Shown one piece after another: positions 41,391 through 51,577 of a DNA stretch of 64,000 nucleotides. The DNA lies in the NCBI GenBank assembly GCA_032622095.1, contig CP136065.1, positions 35,994,732-36,058,731 of the forward strand, written 5' to 3'. The notes below the pieces were generated by a model that saw nothing but the letters and a program-made list of their open reading frames with translations, ran no database searches and was not told the origin of the DNA. This DNA comes from Siphonodentalium dalli. Its lineage: Eukaryota; Mollusca; Scaphopoda; Gadilida; Siphonodentaliidae. Each line of letters opens with the position of its first letter. Positions within the stretch are counted from its first letter, which is position 1. Position numbers and translations under genes: made by a program.

Positions 41391-43017
41391 TTCTGTTTGT
41401 ATCTTGTTTGTTTTTGTCTGGTTCTGTCAGGACTTTGACTATTGATGCTGTTAATACCGCGGCGAGCTTGAGTGTGTCTGTGATTTCTGCGGGCTTGCTT
41501 GTGGCTGCTGCGTATGTCAGTTTCTTAGTTTCTTTTGTTGTGACTTCTTGTTTGTATATTCTGCATCCTTTGTAGGCTGAGTGATGGTCGTTGTCGCAAT
41601 TGGCACATCTTCTTATGTTAGCGGTGCAGTCTTGATGTTTATGGTTTCCCGCGCAGTTCTTGCATACGATGCTGTTGTTTTTACAAAATTCTGCCGTGTG
41701 GTTGAATTTCTGACATTTGTAACACTGGGTCACGTGGGGATGCTCTCGGAATTCTGTGACTTTGTATCTGTTGATGTTGGATCCTAGACGGACTCCCTTC
41801 ATCAGTTGTTGCTTTGATTCGTTGTCCGGGCATGTTACTTTTACCTTCCAGGTAGGTTGGTCGGTGTGTGCGCTTTTGAATCGTTGGATCTGGAATTTGC
41901 TCCCGATGTCCCGCTGTATCTCATCCTCTGTTATTGTGGGGGGAACCCCACTGATAACAGCCCGGTGAGTTACTTGGTGCGATCGGTTGCTCCCGTGAGT
42001 GAGCCGGAATGTTGTGTTGGTCTGTTTGAAGATCGGTAATTCTTTGGCTTTGGTTAGGAGGTAGTGTTTAGTTTCTTCGTTTTGTGGGTATATCAGGATG
42101 GTTCCGGCTTTGGTTGTTGATATTCTTATTGGGTATTTGGTTGTGATGGCGCCTTGGAGGAAATACGGGCTTTGCTTCATTTCTTCCGTCATGTTTTCAG
42201 CTATGAGGGTGTCTCGTCTTTTCTGGTTGTTGTGGTTGGCTGGCTTGGTCGTTTGGGTGGTATGATGACTGTTGTGACTGGCTGGATTGTTCGGTTGCTT
42301 GGAGGGCAGGTTGTCGATCTCTGCTGCATCTTCTTTTCGTTTTTTATGTGGTGTATTTAGTGGGCTGATCATTTCAGGCATGTCGTGTGCTTGTCGTTGG
42401 CGTTTCTTATTTCTGGAGTAGAACATGGCGAAGTCGGAGTCAGAAATGTCTTGGTCGGTTGAGGTTTGGATGTCAGTTTCGTTAGTCATGTGTATGTCTT
42501 TAATTTCGGCCGGTTTAGTTGTAGCAGTAGTGGTATTCTGAGATGAAGTGGAGGTTGATTCGCCGGTCGTGGGATTTTTTGTTGTCTTGGGTGTTTCGGC
42601 ATGTTTCGGCGTCTGTGGCATATCGGAGGTCGTGGCTTTTTCAGTTGTCTTTTGTTTATCAGAGGTCGTGTGCTTGTCTGTTGTCTTTGGTTTGTCAGAT
42701 GGCTTTTGCTTGTCGGATGTCTTTGGCTTGTCGGAGGTTTTTGGCTTGTCGTTCGTCTTTGGCTTTTCGGTCGTCGATGGTTTTGGAGTTGTGTCTTTTT
42801 TCTTTTCTTTTTTGTTCGTCATCGTTATGTTAAGGTTTTTGATGTTTTCAGATAGGTTGTTGATCGTGTGACGATTTTCTTTAATTTCTCCATTCAAGTT
42901 GTCGATCCGCTTTTTCAGGTCTGCGTTCTCTGATTTTAGGAAGGCTACCACGTCAAAGCCGGCGCCCTGAGAAGGGCACTGCGACTCTGACAAAGCATTT
43001 TTGGTAAGTTGTTCCAT
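41299..43017 (-). CDS. LINE ORF1, nucleic-acid-binding protein with three zinc knuckles
   Basis: An uninterrupted 572-residue frame from ATG 43017. Residues about 25-65 form a probable coiled coil, and 78-135 are a low-complexity run of KPKTSD-like hexapeptides. Residues 350-425 resemble the domain preceding zinc knuckles in Jockey-type ORF1 proteins, and 432-485 carry three CCHC-type knuckles (QCYKCQKFNHTAEFC, VCKNCAGNHKHQDC, RCANCDNDHHSAYKGC). It would coat the element's RNA. Length and order are normal for the group. Confidence 0.88.
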   Translation of the reverse strand: MEQLTKNALSESQCPSQGAGFDVVAFLKSENADLKKRIDNLNGEIKENRHTINNLSENIKNLNITMTNKKEKKKDTTPKPSTTEKPKTNDKPKTSDKPKTSDKQKPSDKPKTTDKHTTSDKQKTTEKATTSDMPQTPKHAETPKTTKNPTTGESTSTSSQNTTTATTKPAEIKDIHMTNETDIQTSTDQDISDSDFAMFYSRNKKRQRQAHDMPEMISPLNTPHKKRKEDAAEIDNLPSKQPNNPASHNSHHTTQTTKPANHNNQKRRDTLIAENMTEEMKQSPYFLQGAITTKYPIRISTTKAGTILIYPQNEETKHYLLTKAKELPIFKQTNTTFRLTHGSNRSHQVTHRAVISGVPPTITEDEIQRDIGSKFQIQRFKSAHTDQPTWKVKVTCPDNESKQQLMKGVRLGSNINRYKVTEFREHPHVTQCYKCQKFNHTAEFCKNNSIVCKNCAGNHKHQDCTANIRRCANCDNDHHSAYKGCRIYKQEVTTKETKKLTYAAATSKPAEITDTLKLAAVLTASIVKVLTEPDKNKQDTNRSVSQHVSEAVNTFYRTQLSAEAIQQFTFRR

Positions 43018-43249
43018 AGTTTGGCAATTTATAAAGTTTATAAAGTTTACTCTTTAAAGTAATCAGGTTACTTGTGAAGAGTGCTGCTGACTCGATGAGA
43101 TGTTCCTGTGAGTGCTGCTGACTCGATGGACTTTAAATTCGCTCTTATAGATACTCTATACATGCATGACATTGTTCTGTTCTGAGGAGATATAACTCAA
43201 CATTAGCGGCGACTCTCTTGTGAAATCCTCCTCACCCTTAGCTATTCTG

Positions 43250-43433
43250 AAACCATGTCACTATGTCAAAATATGTCACCGTGTCAAAATAAGTTACCAT
43301 ATAACCATGTCAAAATATGTCACCATGTCACCAAGTCAAAATATGTCACCATGTCACCAAGTCAAAATATGTCACCATGTCAAAATATGTCACCATGTCA
43401 AAATATGTCACCAAGTCAAAATATGTCTGATGT
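43250..43433. repeat. 15-24-bp minisatellite of ATGTCACC / AAGTCAAAAT units
   Basis: Units ATGTCACCATGTCAAAAT and ATGTCACCAAGTCAAAAT alternate in higher-order steps. The long open frames across it are a by-product of periodicity. Confidence 0.95.
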
Positions 43434-44380
43434 GTAAATGTTCATTGAGGTGTCAATAAATATTGTTCAAAAGTACTCAATCCGATCATACGATACTCAT
43501 ATCATCAAGATACAACAATAACATTTCTTCCAAACTACGCTTCAGTTATCAGAATCGATTAATCGAAACAAAATAATGCTAACCACTGCCAACTATGGTA
43601 TCACATTTCCAAAAACGTGTTATTTATCAACAATTTGTTTTTTTTTAAATATGGCCGTGTTATCACTTGAGTATCACGAAATTTGGCTGTATTACCACTT
43701 GATTTTAGAGTTATCCATCTTCATCCGCAATTTTGTCCGAGACCGTCCGTTCGACGACATTTTTCTGGGCCACAAATAATTGCGAGAATCTCGAGAAATA
43801 ACAAACTTCAAAAATCGATATCTGATCACTCTGAGCTTTGATGGGTGGGTTCCTCGACTCGAATCAAATATTGTATTTACCCCCGCACCCAAAGAATAGA
43901 AATAGTAATTTAGGAGCGTTAATTCGAATAATGCATCTTTATACCAAACACTTACCATACAGCTTCCACGTGAATCGTACATAAATCAACCAAATCCATC
44001 CATCTATTTCCAGATTTGTGAACGTCTTACACGTGCAGCCGAAATTCTCGGCCAGTCTCTCTGTGTCGGATAAGTTTTGATGGTGCTATATAATGATATC
44101 GCTATGTTCATAATCTCAAGATTCAAACCTGGTTCCGTCGGCGAATGGACAACATAATCACCCAATCACGATTTGTCAAATTTATCAAGCCCGCGTTTCA
44201 GCTCTGCACTGCTGCTTTGCAACCAGCAAGAAAATCGCATCGCGTCGTATATACAGGCATTCAATGTAAAAGTTATTGAGGCGTTTTAATTGATATATCA
44301 TCTATCTATTGTTTGCACATGTCCTCGCCTTGTTGAAAAGAATATGACAATCCAAATGATTAAGAGTTCTACAATCGCTG
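43434..44380. other. Non-genic stretch
   Basis: No gene or repeat recognised. Short frames at 43576-43779 (plus) and 43692-43982 (minus) show no domain. Confidence 0.4.
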
Positions 44381-44720
44381 CAGGGAGCCCCACACATATA
44401 TAGAAGCATATAGAAGAGTGTCGTCTGCTCATGTTTGTCTGGGGCTCTGTATGGGTGAAATTATAAAATTGTTAAAGAATACAAGAAAAAATTTATTAAA
44501 ATTGTAAAAAATTGTTAGGCCAATGCATTCTCTTAGATATGCGAGGCGACCTATGGTCGACTCGCATATATAAGAGAATGCATTGGCACAGGGTAAAAAA
44601 AATCCCGACTTACGACTGGATTTGATATGGCGGGTCACATATATGCAGAGAAAAGTGAAGCGCATCGTGTGTTAATCTGTAAACATATCCACCCCTGGTC
44701 AAGTGCTCCTACTAATGTGC
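44380..44720. mobile_element. Double-hairpin palindromic element, right-half copy
   Basis: Matches 45212-45554 directly: CTGCAGGGAGCCCC, a 69-nt hairpin at 44519-44587, the outer arm ending GGCGGGTCACATAT, and then the same external flank (GCAGAGAAAAGTGAAGC to CTACTAATGTGCT). The left half is absent. Because the flank is also shared, the two copies arose by local duplication. Confidence 0.85.
44519..44587. repeat. 69-nt hairpin module
   Basis: 33+3+33 hairpin starting GCCAATGCATTCTCTTAGA, orientation with the TAT turn. Confidence 0.9.
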
Positions 44721-45002
44721 TATGGAGTGCATTCCTGGCGTAAGTAATTTGTGAGAATCGTAGTATTTAGAAATAGTTATAAATACAACGTGATGGGAAA
44801 GAATAATCAGTCACAAGTATCGTTGACTGATACAAACTCGAAGATGATGTCTCCTATATTTCGATGAGTAAAATGAATTATGAATATATCGCATGTATTC
44901 AGTTTTCCAACAAGAGTTTGACAATGCGTGGGACAATTGTCAACACGTCATTGACCTCTGATCTGTGAAGTGATCTGTTATGCTATAATCCAATGAAATC
45001 GC
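44721..45002. other. Spacer between hairpin elements
   Basis: No gene or known repeat seen. CATATTTAG-type simple AT-rich sequence. Confidence 0.35.
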
Positions 45003-45060
45003 GCATATATGTGACCCGCCATATCAAATCCAGTCGTAAGTCGGGATTTGTTTACCCTGT

Positions 45061-45129
45061 GCCAATGAATTCTCTTATATATGCGAGTCGACCATAGGTC
45101 GCCTCGCATATATCAGAGAATGCATTGGC
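45061..45129. repeat. 69-nt hairpin module
   Basis: 33+3+33 hairpin, ATA turn, with GAATTC replacing GCATTC in the first arm. Confidence 0.85.
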
Positions 45130-45347
45130 CTAACAATTTGTTATCATTTTTTTAAAATAAATGTTTCTTACAATTTTTAGGACATAAAATAAAAACATCC
45201 ATTACCCTGCAGGGAGCCCCACACATATATAGAAGCATATAGAAGAGTGTCGTCTGCTAATGTTTGTCTGGGGCTCTGTATGGGTGAAATTATAAAAATG
45301 TTGAAGAATACAAGAAAAAATTTATTAAAATTGTAAAAAATTGTTAG

Positions 45348-45416
45348 GCCAATGCATTCTCTTATATATGCGAGGCGACCTATGGTCGACTCGCATATAT
45401 AAGATAATTCATTGGC
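45348..45416. repeat. 69-nt hairpin module
   Basis: 33+3+33 hairpin, TAT turn; two substitutions in the right arm (AAGATAATTCATTGGC). Confidence 0.85.
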
Positions 45417-45475
45417 ACAGGGTAAACAAAATCCCGACTTACGACTGGATTTGATATGGCGGGTCACATATATGC

Positions 45476-45827
45476 AGAGAAAAGTGAAGCATATCGTGTG
45501 TTAATCTGTAAACATATCCACCCCTGGTCAAGTGATCCTACTAATGTGCTCTGACGCTGGTGGGCTGAATTGATATGCATGATGCTGGTAGGGCTGGTAC
45601 GAACAAGTGCTGTTTTTTTCCCTAAAGTTATAATTTTCGCGGTGTTTGGCTAATCCGAGCGATTTGATATACATATATATTTCTCAGACTTAATAATGGC
45701 TGCATGAGCTGGTGACTGCCAAACGACGTGAATAGACATCTTGATTATAGTCGATTTGCAGTAATTAATACAACCAACTGTTAATAAACTATTTCGCAAT
45801 ATATATGTATTTGAATGTTTGATATAC
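45476..45827. other. Spacer between hairpin elements
   Basis: The first ~80 bases repeat the flank at 44645-44725. The rest is AT-rich DNA without a gene. Confidence 0.4.
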
Positions 45828-45886
45828 TTAACCCTTTACCCAACCGGTTCATTGACCACATTGTGATGGTTACAGTTATGCCCTGT

Positions 45887-45955
45887 GCCAATGCATTCTC
45901 TTATATATACGAGTCGACCATAGGTCGCCTCGCATATATAAGAGAATGCATTGGC
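45887..45955. repeat. 69-nt hairpin module
   Basis: 33+3+33 hairpin, ATA turn. Confidence 0.9.
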
Positions 45956-46099
45956 CTAACAAATATGTTTTTTTAACACTTTTTACCATTTTTTCTTACA
46001 TTCTTTAACAATTTTAGAATTTTTTCTTACATTTTTTAGCAATTTTTATAATATTTTTCTACATTCTTTGACAAGTTTAGAATTTTTAATATGTGTTAA

Positions 46100-46168
46100 G
46101 CCAATGCATTCTCTTATATATGCGAGGCGACCTATGGTCGACTCGCATATATAAGAGAATGCATTGGC
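46100..46168. repeat. 69-nt hairpin module
   Basis: 33+3+33 hairpin, TAT turn; essentially perfect arms. Confidence 0.9.
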
Positions 46169-46198
46169 ACAGGGTCGTTCTGTTGGGTAAAGGGTTAA

Positions 46199-46628
46199 TG
46201 GCTTTCTCGTGATATGTTCAGATTATCCGAACACCGCGAAAAGATAACGGTACTTTTTCTTTACAGCACCAGTTTGCCCTAACAGCATCATGGCATTTCA
46301 CCAGGACTCACCAGCATCATTGCACATTAGCAGGATCCCTTGACCAGGGGTGATATGGAAGGGACTGCCACTATATATATGGGGATAGAGTGGTCATAAT
46401 TCTAATATAATATTCAATTTCATAATTTAATATTTTAATTTCAATATTTTTATTTTTATTTTCAATTTTATTCTTGTACAGTTTACTTTTATATATATAT
46501 AATTCAATATTTTATGTTTCATTTTGCTATTTTATACATTTCACTGATTGTATAACTCAATATTCTAATTTTTATATTGCCCAAGTTCCTGGACATACTA
46601 TCACACGATGATCGACAACGGGAAATAT
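46199..46628. other. Non-genic AT-rich stretch
   Basis: Repeated ATTTTAATTTCAATATTTTT-like phrases between 46400 and 46570; no gene. Near 46260-46340 GCATCATGGCA and GCATCATTGCA recur. Confidence 0.4.
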
Positions 46629-46748
46629 GCCAACTGTATATAATCGACCATCTGCCAGGTAACTGTATATAATCGACCATCTGCCAGGTAACTGTATATA
46701 ATCGATCATCTGCCAGGTAACTGTATATAATCGACCATCTGCCAGGTA
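46629..46748. repeat. 29-bp minisatellite, four copies
   Basis: Four units of ACTGTATATAATCGACCATC followed by TGCCAGGTA, one with a C-to-T change. Confidence 0.95.
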
Positions 46749-46924
46749 AATTTGCCAGGACATGTGTGAACATATACCCTATAGCACTATTCTCGAAAGA
46801 CCGAAAATATTACATTTTACAACTATATTTTGTCAAAGAGTTTGTTATGTTACATTCTATTATGCTATGCGTTGAATATTTTCATTGTCATGGCTTGGTT
46901 ACGTTTTGGTTACCTTAGTGTAAG

Positions 46925-47155
46925 TGTACTTTAAGTAATTTAGAACTCGGTGATGAATTCCATGTAATTTTAAAATGCCCTGCACTACAGACTCTACGAA
47001 AGATATATAAAACCTTACTTCTACCAAAACCCCAATATTATTAAACTGAATGAACTATTCAAATTGGGAAAGGCGGAGAGAATACAAAATCTTTCACTGT
47101 TCATTAAAAGGGTTATGCTATTCTTTAGGCTCTCCTGCGACATTCTATAACCGCA
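46925..47155 (+). pseudogene. LINE ORF2 C-terminal remnant
   Basis: Translation of one frame gives LGDEFHVILKCPALQTLRKI, the post-polymerase zinc-binding-like region of non-LTR elements, followed by PKPQYY and then stops. Only this tail remains, inside otherwise non-coding DNA. Confidence 0.6.
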
Positions 47156-47177
47156 CACGTTAGGACGTTTACTTGGA

Positions 47178-48144
47178 TTAGGCTGCGTTTACACTGCTGT
47201 AGAAATGTATACAGATCTGTATGAAGTCACGTGTCGCGCATTACTGTGATCACAACATGATTACTAATATTGAACGCTCGCTGATCAGTACTCAGGTAAT
47301 TGACAATTCACTGCGAGTCGTGTCAGTTTAGGCCTGACATAAAAATGTATCAACTATCAGCAGATAACAGCATGTATTTAAAGTGTATCCTTATACCACT
47401 TGATAGTGGTTCGAAGAAAGAATGAAATCATGCAGTTACCATACAACACCCTTTATTTGACCAAATGTAGTAAAATTTCCAACTGATGACAACTCCAATG
47501 ACAATGTTGACCAATGTAGGACAATATTGTTTTCTTAAATTACATGCAGTTTTTATATATAGCTGTTAGACAATAAATATGATTATGATGATGACTGGCC
47601 ACGGGGAGGGACCAGGACACAATCTTTCCAAGTGTTGGACATTTCCAACATGACACCCGCCCATATGATAAGGTTGGAAAATTTCCAGCTGATGGCCATT
47701 CCAGCCCAAAATTTTGATAAAAAGTAGGAAATTATGCAAATATTGGTCCGAAAACAATACCCCCCCACCCAAATAAAATGTTTGAAAATCAAACTACAAG
47801 ATCATTGTCAATCTATTGTTGGTTTGGAAATTACAACTAATGTTGTGTCAGGTATGAAATTTCCAATCGTTGAACAAGTTGCCACGTCCCTGTCCGTGTT
47901 CAATATTCGAAATACACGGGTTGAAATGACAACGAAAACATTCGCCAAGCCCGAGTAATAATTAATCAAAACTGATTTGCCTGTAGCAATGCTTCGGCGT
48001 TGACCGTGACGTATAGCGGACACGAGTTTTGCTCACACGAACTAATACCGTTTTCTTTCTGTGTGCATTTCTATATCAACCCGTTTACACTAGTCTGCGT
48101 GCAGATCTGTGTACATTTCTATAGCAATGTAAATGCACCCTTAG
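47178..48144. mobile_element. 0.95-kb DNA transposon, family B, copy 2
   Basis: Ends TTAGGCTGCGTTTACACTGC and TGTAAATGCACCCTTAG are inverted, and the similarity extends through AGAAATGT.TACAGATCTG. The interior is the reverse of 12958-13909. The region 47590-47900 has several blocks with TTGGA.A.TTTCCAA, also seen near 13540-13620. No transposase frame. Confidence 0.75.
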
Positions 48145-48174
48145 CACGAAAAAATTGTATTCACAGTACGTGAT

Positions 48175-48340
48175 TTAACGTAAATTGGGGTGGGGGTGGA
48201 GAGTTCATTGTCATGTCGACCAATGAGAAGCTGTTATTCGATAGTTGTTGTCAGAGGATTATAGCTTGGTGAGAGTTCATTCTAGCCTAACCAGTCGAGT
48301 CAGCAAGTCACATTTATTTATATATATATATATAAATACG
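48175..48340 (+). mobile_element. Solo copy of the Penelope-associated leader
   Basis: Matches 32238-32384 (TTAACGTAAAT, a G-rich run, then GTCATGTCGACCAATGAGAA to CAGCAAGTCACATTTAT) with few differences, followed by its own TA run. No reverse transcriptase follows, so it is either an extremely truncated copy or an independent repeat that flanks the element. Confidence 0.8.
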
Positions 48341-51300
48341 TAATGGAATATGGAAGCTTATAGTACATCCATAAATTACTTATTTGGCAACGTAGATAAT
48401 ATTGCATTGTTCGTGTTTTGGATATATTGTCATTGAGAATGAATTTCCGAACATTGTCGCTGCGTACGAACGGGTTTCGATAAACAGGTTTCCGCCTTGT
48501 TTTTCCCCCAGAAAATAAGGGGGCTTTTACCTAGGCGATTTTTCCTGACCGCCTGCGCAGTTTTCTCGATATGTACAATAGCCTGTATGTCTACATGTGC
48601 CAACAATATTCCATGTAAACATGCAATCCTTAATTAAACGCTGACTTCCGACAATGGATCGTCTCATTTGCAATATTTCTAGTTGTTTATTGTAACGTCG
48701 AATTTGGAATACTGTGTTATATCCCACTACAGGAAGGGGACACCGTTTGACCGCCGTCATGCCCGTTCAGCAGTTCAAAATCACGTCCAGCAGTACAGCG
48801 GCTGCAGTTCAGCAGATTCTCGCGAACGCAGTTGAAAGGAGTGAGCATTTTGTTAAAATTAGCGTTTAAACAGTTACTATGACCATATAAGTAATATATA
48901 TGATATATAATATAAATAATATGATATAAATATTATATGAGTCAAACCATTTACGAAAACATATTTGCCCTTATATAATATGATGGCATAATTTATTGAT
49001 GTACATGCGTTTTGTATTGTTTGTATATATGTGTATACGTTGTAGCATGTTGCAACTTCGATACTGGCTTTTGAAAATAAACAATACAATACAATAGAGT
49101 CCTATCACAGGCGGCACATGCTCTTGACGGGGCCTACCAAGAGATATTCATTCCCGGCGAAAAAAAAATGCAAATATCTGAAAACATACTGACCTGACCC
49201 TTCCAGCAATATTATTTCAACTTAGTCACCAGACTAGATTTTAATTCACTCATTGTTTTCCTCATTTTCATAAATTAATACTTATAGTTTAGCCATCTAA
49301 AAACGTTCTGTCCCAATTACAGGTGACTGAACACTAACACATTGGATATTTATGAGGTTGTTCTGTACCCGGTATAGGAGAAGTACAATGAGATGTTAAT
49401 TCTGCATTCCCTGTGACTGTCAACATGTAAGTTGAGATATAAAGGATCTCCCATAAGTTTCATATATTGATACCCTGCGCACACACATTCCTGTAATCCT
49501 AAACTGTTATATACGATAATTACTGTAATCCTAAACTGTTAAGTACGACGAGTACGATATGAAGTTCATTGCAACGTTTCTGATTGTCTGCGCGAGAGTA
49601 TCAACCGATAATATGAATTCATTGTTGTTGAATAATGTATTCAACTAGAAAACGCCAAGCAACAATAGACGAAATACCGGTGTCAGTTTATTTGTGAGAT
49701 CGCGTGATCATATCTGGCTTTTATTTCAACATAACGAGTACGGGGGATGAGATTCGTTTTGGGTCACTTGGTGGTATAACCTTTTGATGCAGACGGGTGT
49801 TGCGTATATGGTGTCAATTACCTTGTGATATGCCGTATAGTTGGATACAGACAAAACATGCATGCGCACTGAGGTCGCTAGGAAGGAACGTTATTTAGCG
49901 CGGGTTCGTTTTGTGGTACAATTGTCGGTCAGAATTTACCAACCATATGACGCCATAGCGACTATCTGTGCGCTTCTGGCGTTCGTCAGAAGGTGTTTTT
50001 AGCTGCTGAGCTACATGTATAGCATCGCTGGTATTCGGCAACATATTAGTTGATTAGTATGTGCATATATGTATTGTTGCCATGGACACATGACCCATAG
50101 CCGGTCTCATCAATAATGTTTCCCCAATTCTGAATCTACATAGGAGCAAATTTATTGATTAGTGTTTTATCTGGCCAAATTTTATATTTGAAATATAAAA
50201 TGTCCAAAATCCACCACGATCGGTATATACGCAACACATATCTTAATTTTGTTAGTAAGGACAATTTTCACTCAAATAGCTGGAATTTTTAATCTACCCA
50301 TATTATACAAGATAAAGTTGTCAACGGGTATACTAGACCGGCCCCCAGATGAGGGTAGTATCACACGAAAGGGTAGAAATTTTGACGCTATCTCCAATTA
50401 TCCTTGTCCCATGGGGGATCCAAAAACACTGAGGTATCCAGGGCGGAGCAGGTGGAAAATATATTTTTTGACCTTTTTAGTATTTTTGACCTGCAAATTT
50501 CAGTATAATCAGGAAAACAAATACAATAAGACAAATGTCGAATAAAATATACTTGAATATCAGATATTTATTTTATCTGGGTTTCTTAACATTAATGATG
50601 TGCAATAAATGATATTCTCCAACAATTTTTTGTGAAATATTCACGAAAAATGCATAAATTGCAGTGCTTTTTCAAAAAGGTTTTCCAGAATATTTTCTAT
50701 AAAACTCTCAGTGGTACATCAAAATTGTCAGCATTATATACCTGATTCATTGATATCATGATCACAACCACTAATATCCAACAAGCCGAGATATTTTCAA
50801 AAACTTAACCCTCCCCTAAAACTATCTGAAAATACCTGTCAAGTCAGAATAGCCCGTTTTGGTTCCGTTTTGTTAACCAATTCAGAGTCTTATCATATAT
50901 CATGGAATTAGAATGTATCTGAGGAGGTTTATGTTATGAGAGAGTCTATTTTGTTTAATATTTGATTTTTTTTACGGTAAATTAGTTAAAATTTAGATTA
51001 TTTTTAGGTAAAAACTTTCTGAAAAATTCCCATAACTTTGTCAGTTTTATGGATACAGCTGCAAATCTTGCACCACAATAAGCATAGATTCATCCCCAAT
51101 AGCAGACATGAAATTCTATAATCATTTACCAGACCAGACTTAAGAAATAAAGTAAACTTAACCCTACCCAAGATAGTGTTCTTAATGCTTTCAATTTTAT
51201 GCTTTATGCTACTGAACTTGAAAGGTCATTCAGACCAGTTGATATAATCTCATCTTCACTGTCAATTTCATCAGATGTGATGATATTAGTCAATAGGATT

Positions 51301-51577
51301 CCTGTGCAACATCTTCAGGGAAGAATGGTTAAAACAGCTCAGGTTGCCTATCGGCCGCCCATCCATGAAATGCTACATCAGGAGTGGTTGATTTGGCAAC
51401 GGTTGCAATTAAGACTCCACTGTTTTGCTATCATGTTGGCTCGTTTTGACTGTAGAATTAAAGATTCCTCACATATCAGAAATATCAAGTACCTTATGTT
51501 GATTCTCAAACTTCTGCTGGAACATTATCCAACTAGCTTGATTATTGATCATATAAGTCACATGCTAACTCCTCGAG
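48341..51577. other. Long non-genic stretch
   Basis: About 3.2 kb with no recognisable gene. A short retroposon 3' tail is likely at about 49018-49096, ending in AATAAACAATACAATACAAT. Small direct repeats (GTAATCCTAAACTGTTA at 49493 and 49524) occur. Frames at 50249-50545 and 51199-51582 (plus) have no domain I know and may be chance. Confidence 0.4.

Larger units (their letters stand above)
37900..43060 (-). mobile_element. Jockey-type non-LTR retrotransposon, nearly full length
   Basis: In minus-strand order: 5' region (43060-43018, with a duplicated GAGTGCTGCTGACTCGATG just outside at about 43080-43130), ORF1 with three zinc knuckles, ORF2 with AP-type endonuclease and reverse transcriptase, then a 3' region with an extra basic frame, ending at the microsatellite near 37870. 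ORF1 and ORF2 overlap by 92 bases in different frames. ORF2 is broken once near 40310. The arrangement and ORF1 type fit the Jockey group. Confidence 0.85.
45003..45475. mobile_element. Double-hairpin palindromic element, complete copy
   Basis: The outer arms GCATATATGTGACCCGCCAT and ATGGCGGGTCACATATATGC are exact inverted copies at the two ends. They continue inward through AAATCCAGTCGTAAGTCGGG and its complement to a 69-nt hairpin on each side (45061-45129 and 45348-45416). The centre holds CCCTGCAGGGAGCCCC and a TGGGGCTC complement. It is about 470 bases with no coding capacity. Confidence 0.9.
45828..46198. mobile_element. piggyBac-type MITE carrying two 69-nt hairpins
   Basis: The ends TTAACCCTTTACCCAAC (45828-45844) and GTTGGGTAAAGGGTTAA (46182-46198) are perfect 17-base inverted repeats whose outer TTAA is the piggyBac target duplication. 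Two 69-nt hairpins (45887-45955 and 46100-46168) are inside, inverted relative to each other around a T-rich centre with repeated TTTTTCTTACATT. No coding capacity. Confidence 0.85.

Noticed and set aside
42543-42871. Hydrophobic, cysteine-rich plus-strand frames resembling membrane proteins
   Set aside because: They are antisense shadows of the lysine-rich hexapeptide repeat of LINE ORF1.
43250-43433. A CRISPR-like array
   Set aside because: Units abut directly without unique spacers, and the genome is eukaryotic.
43220-43459. A 79-residue frame rich in MSPSQN-like repeats
   Set aside because: Minisatellite translation.
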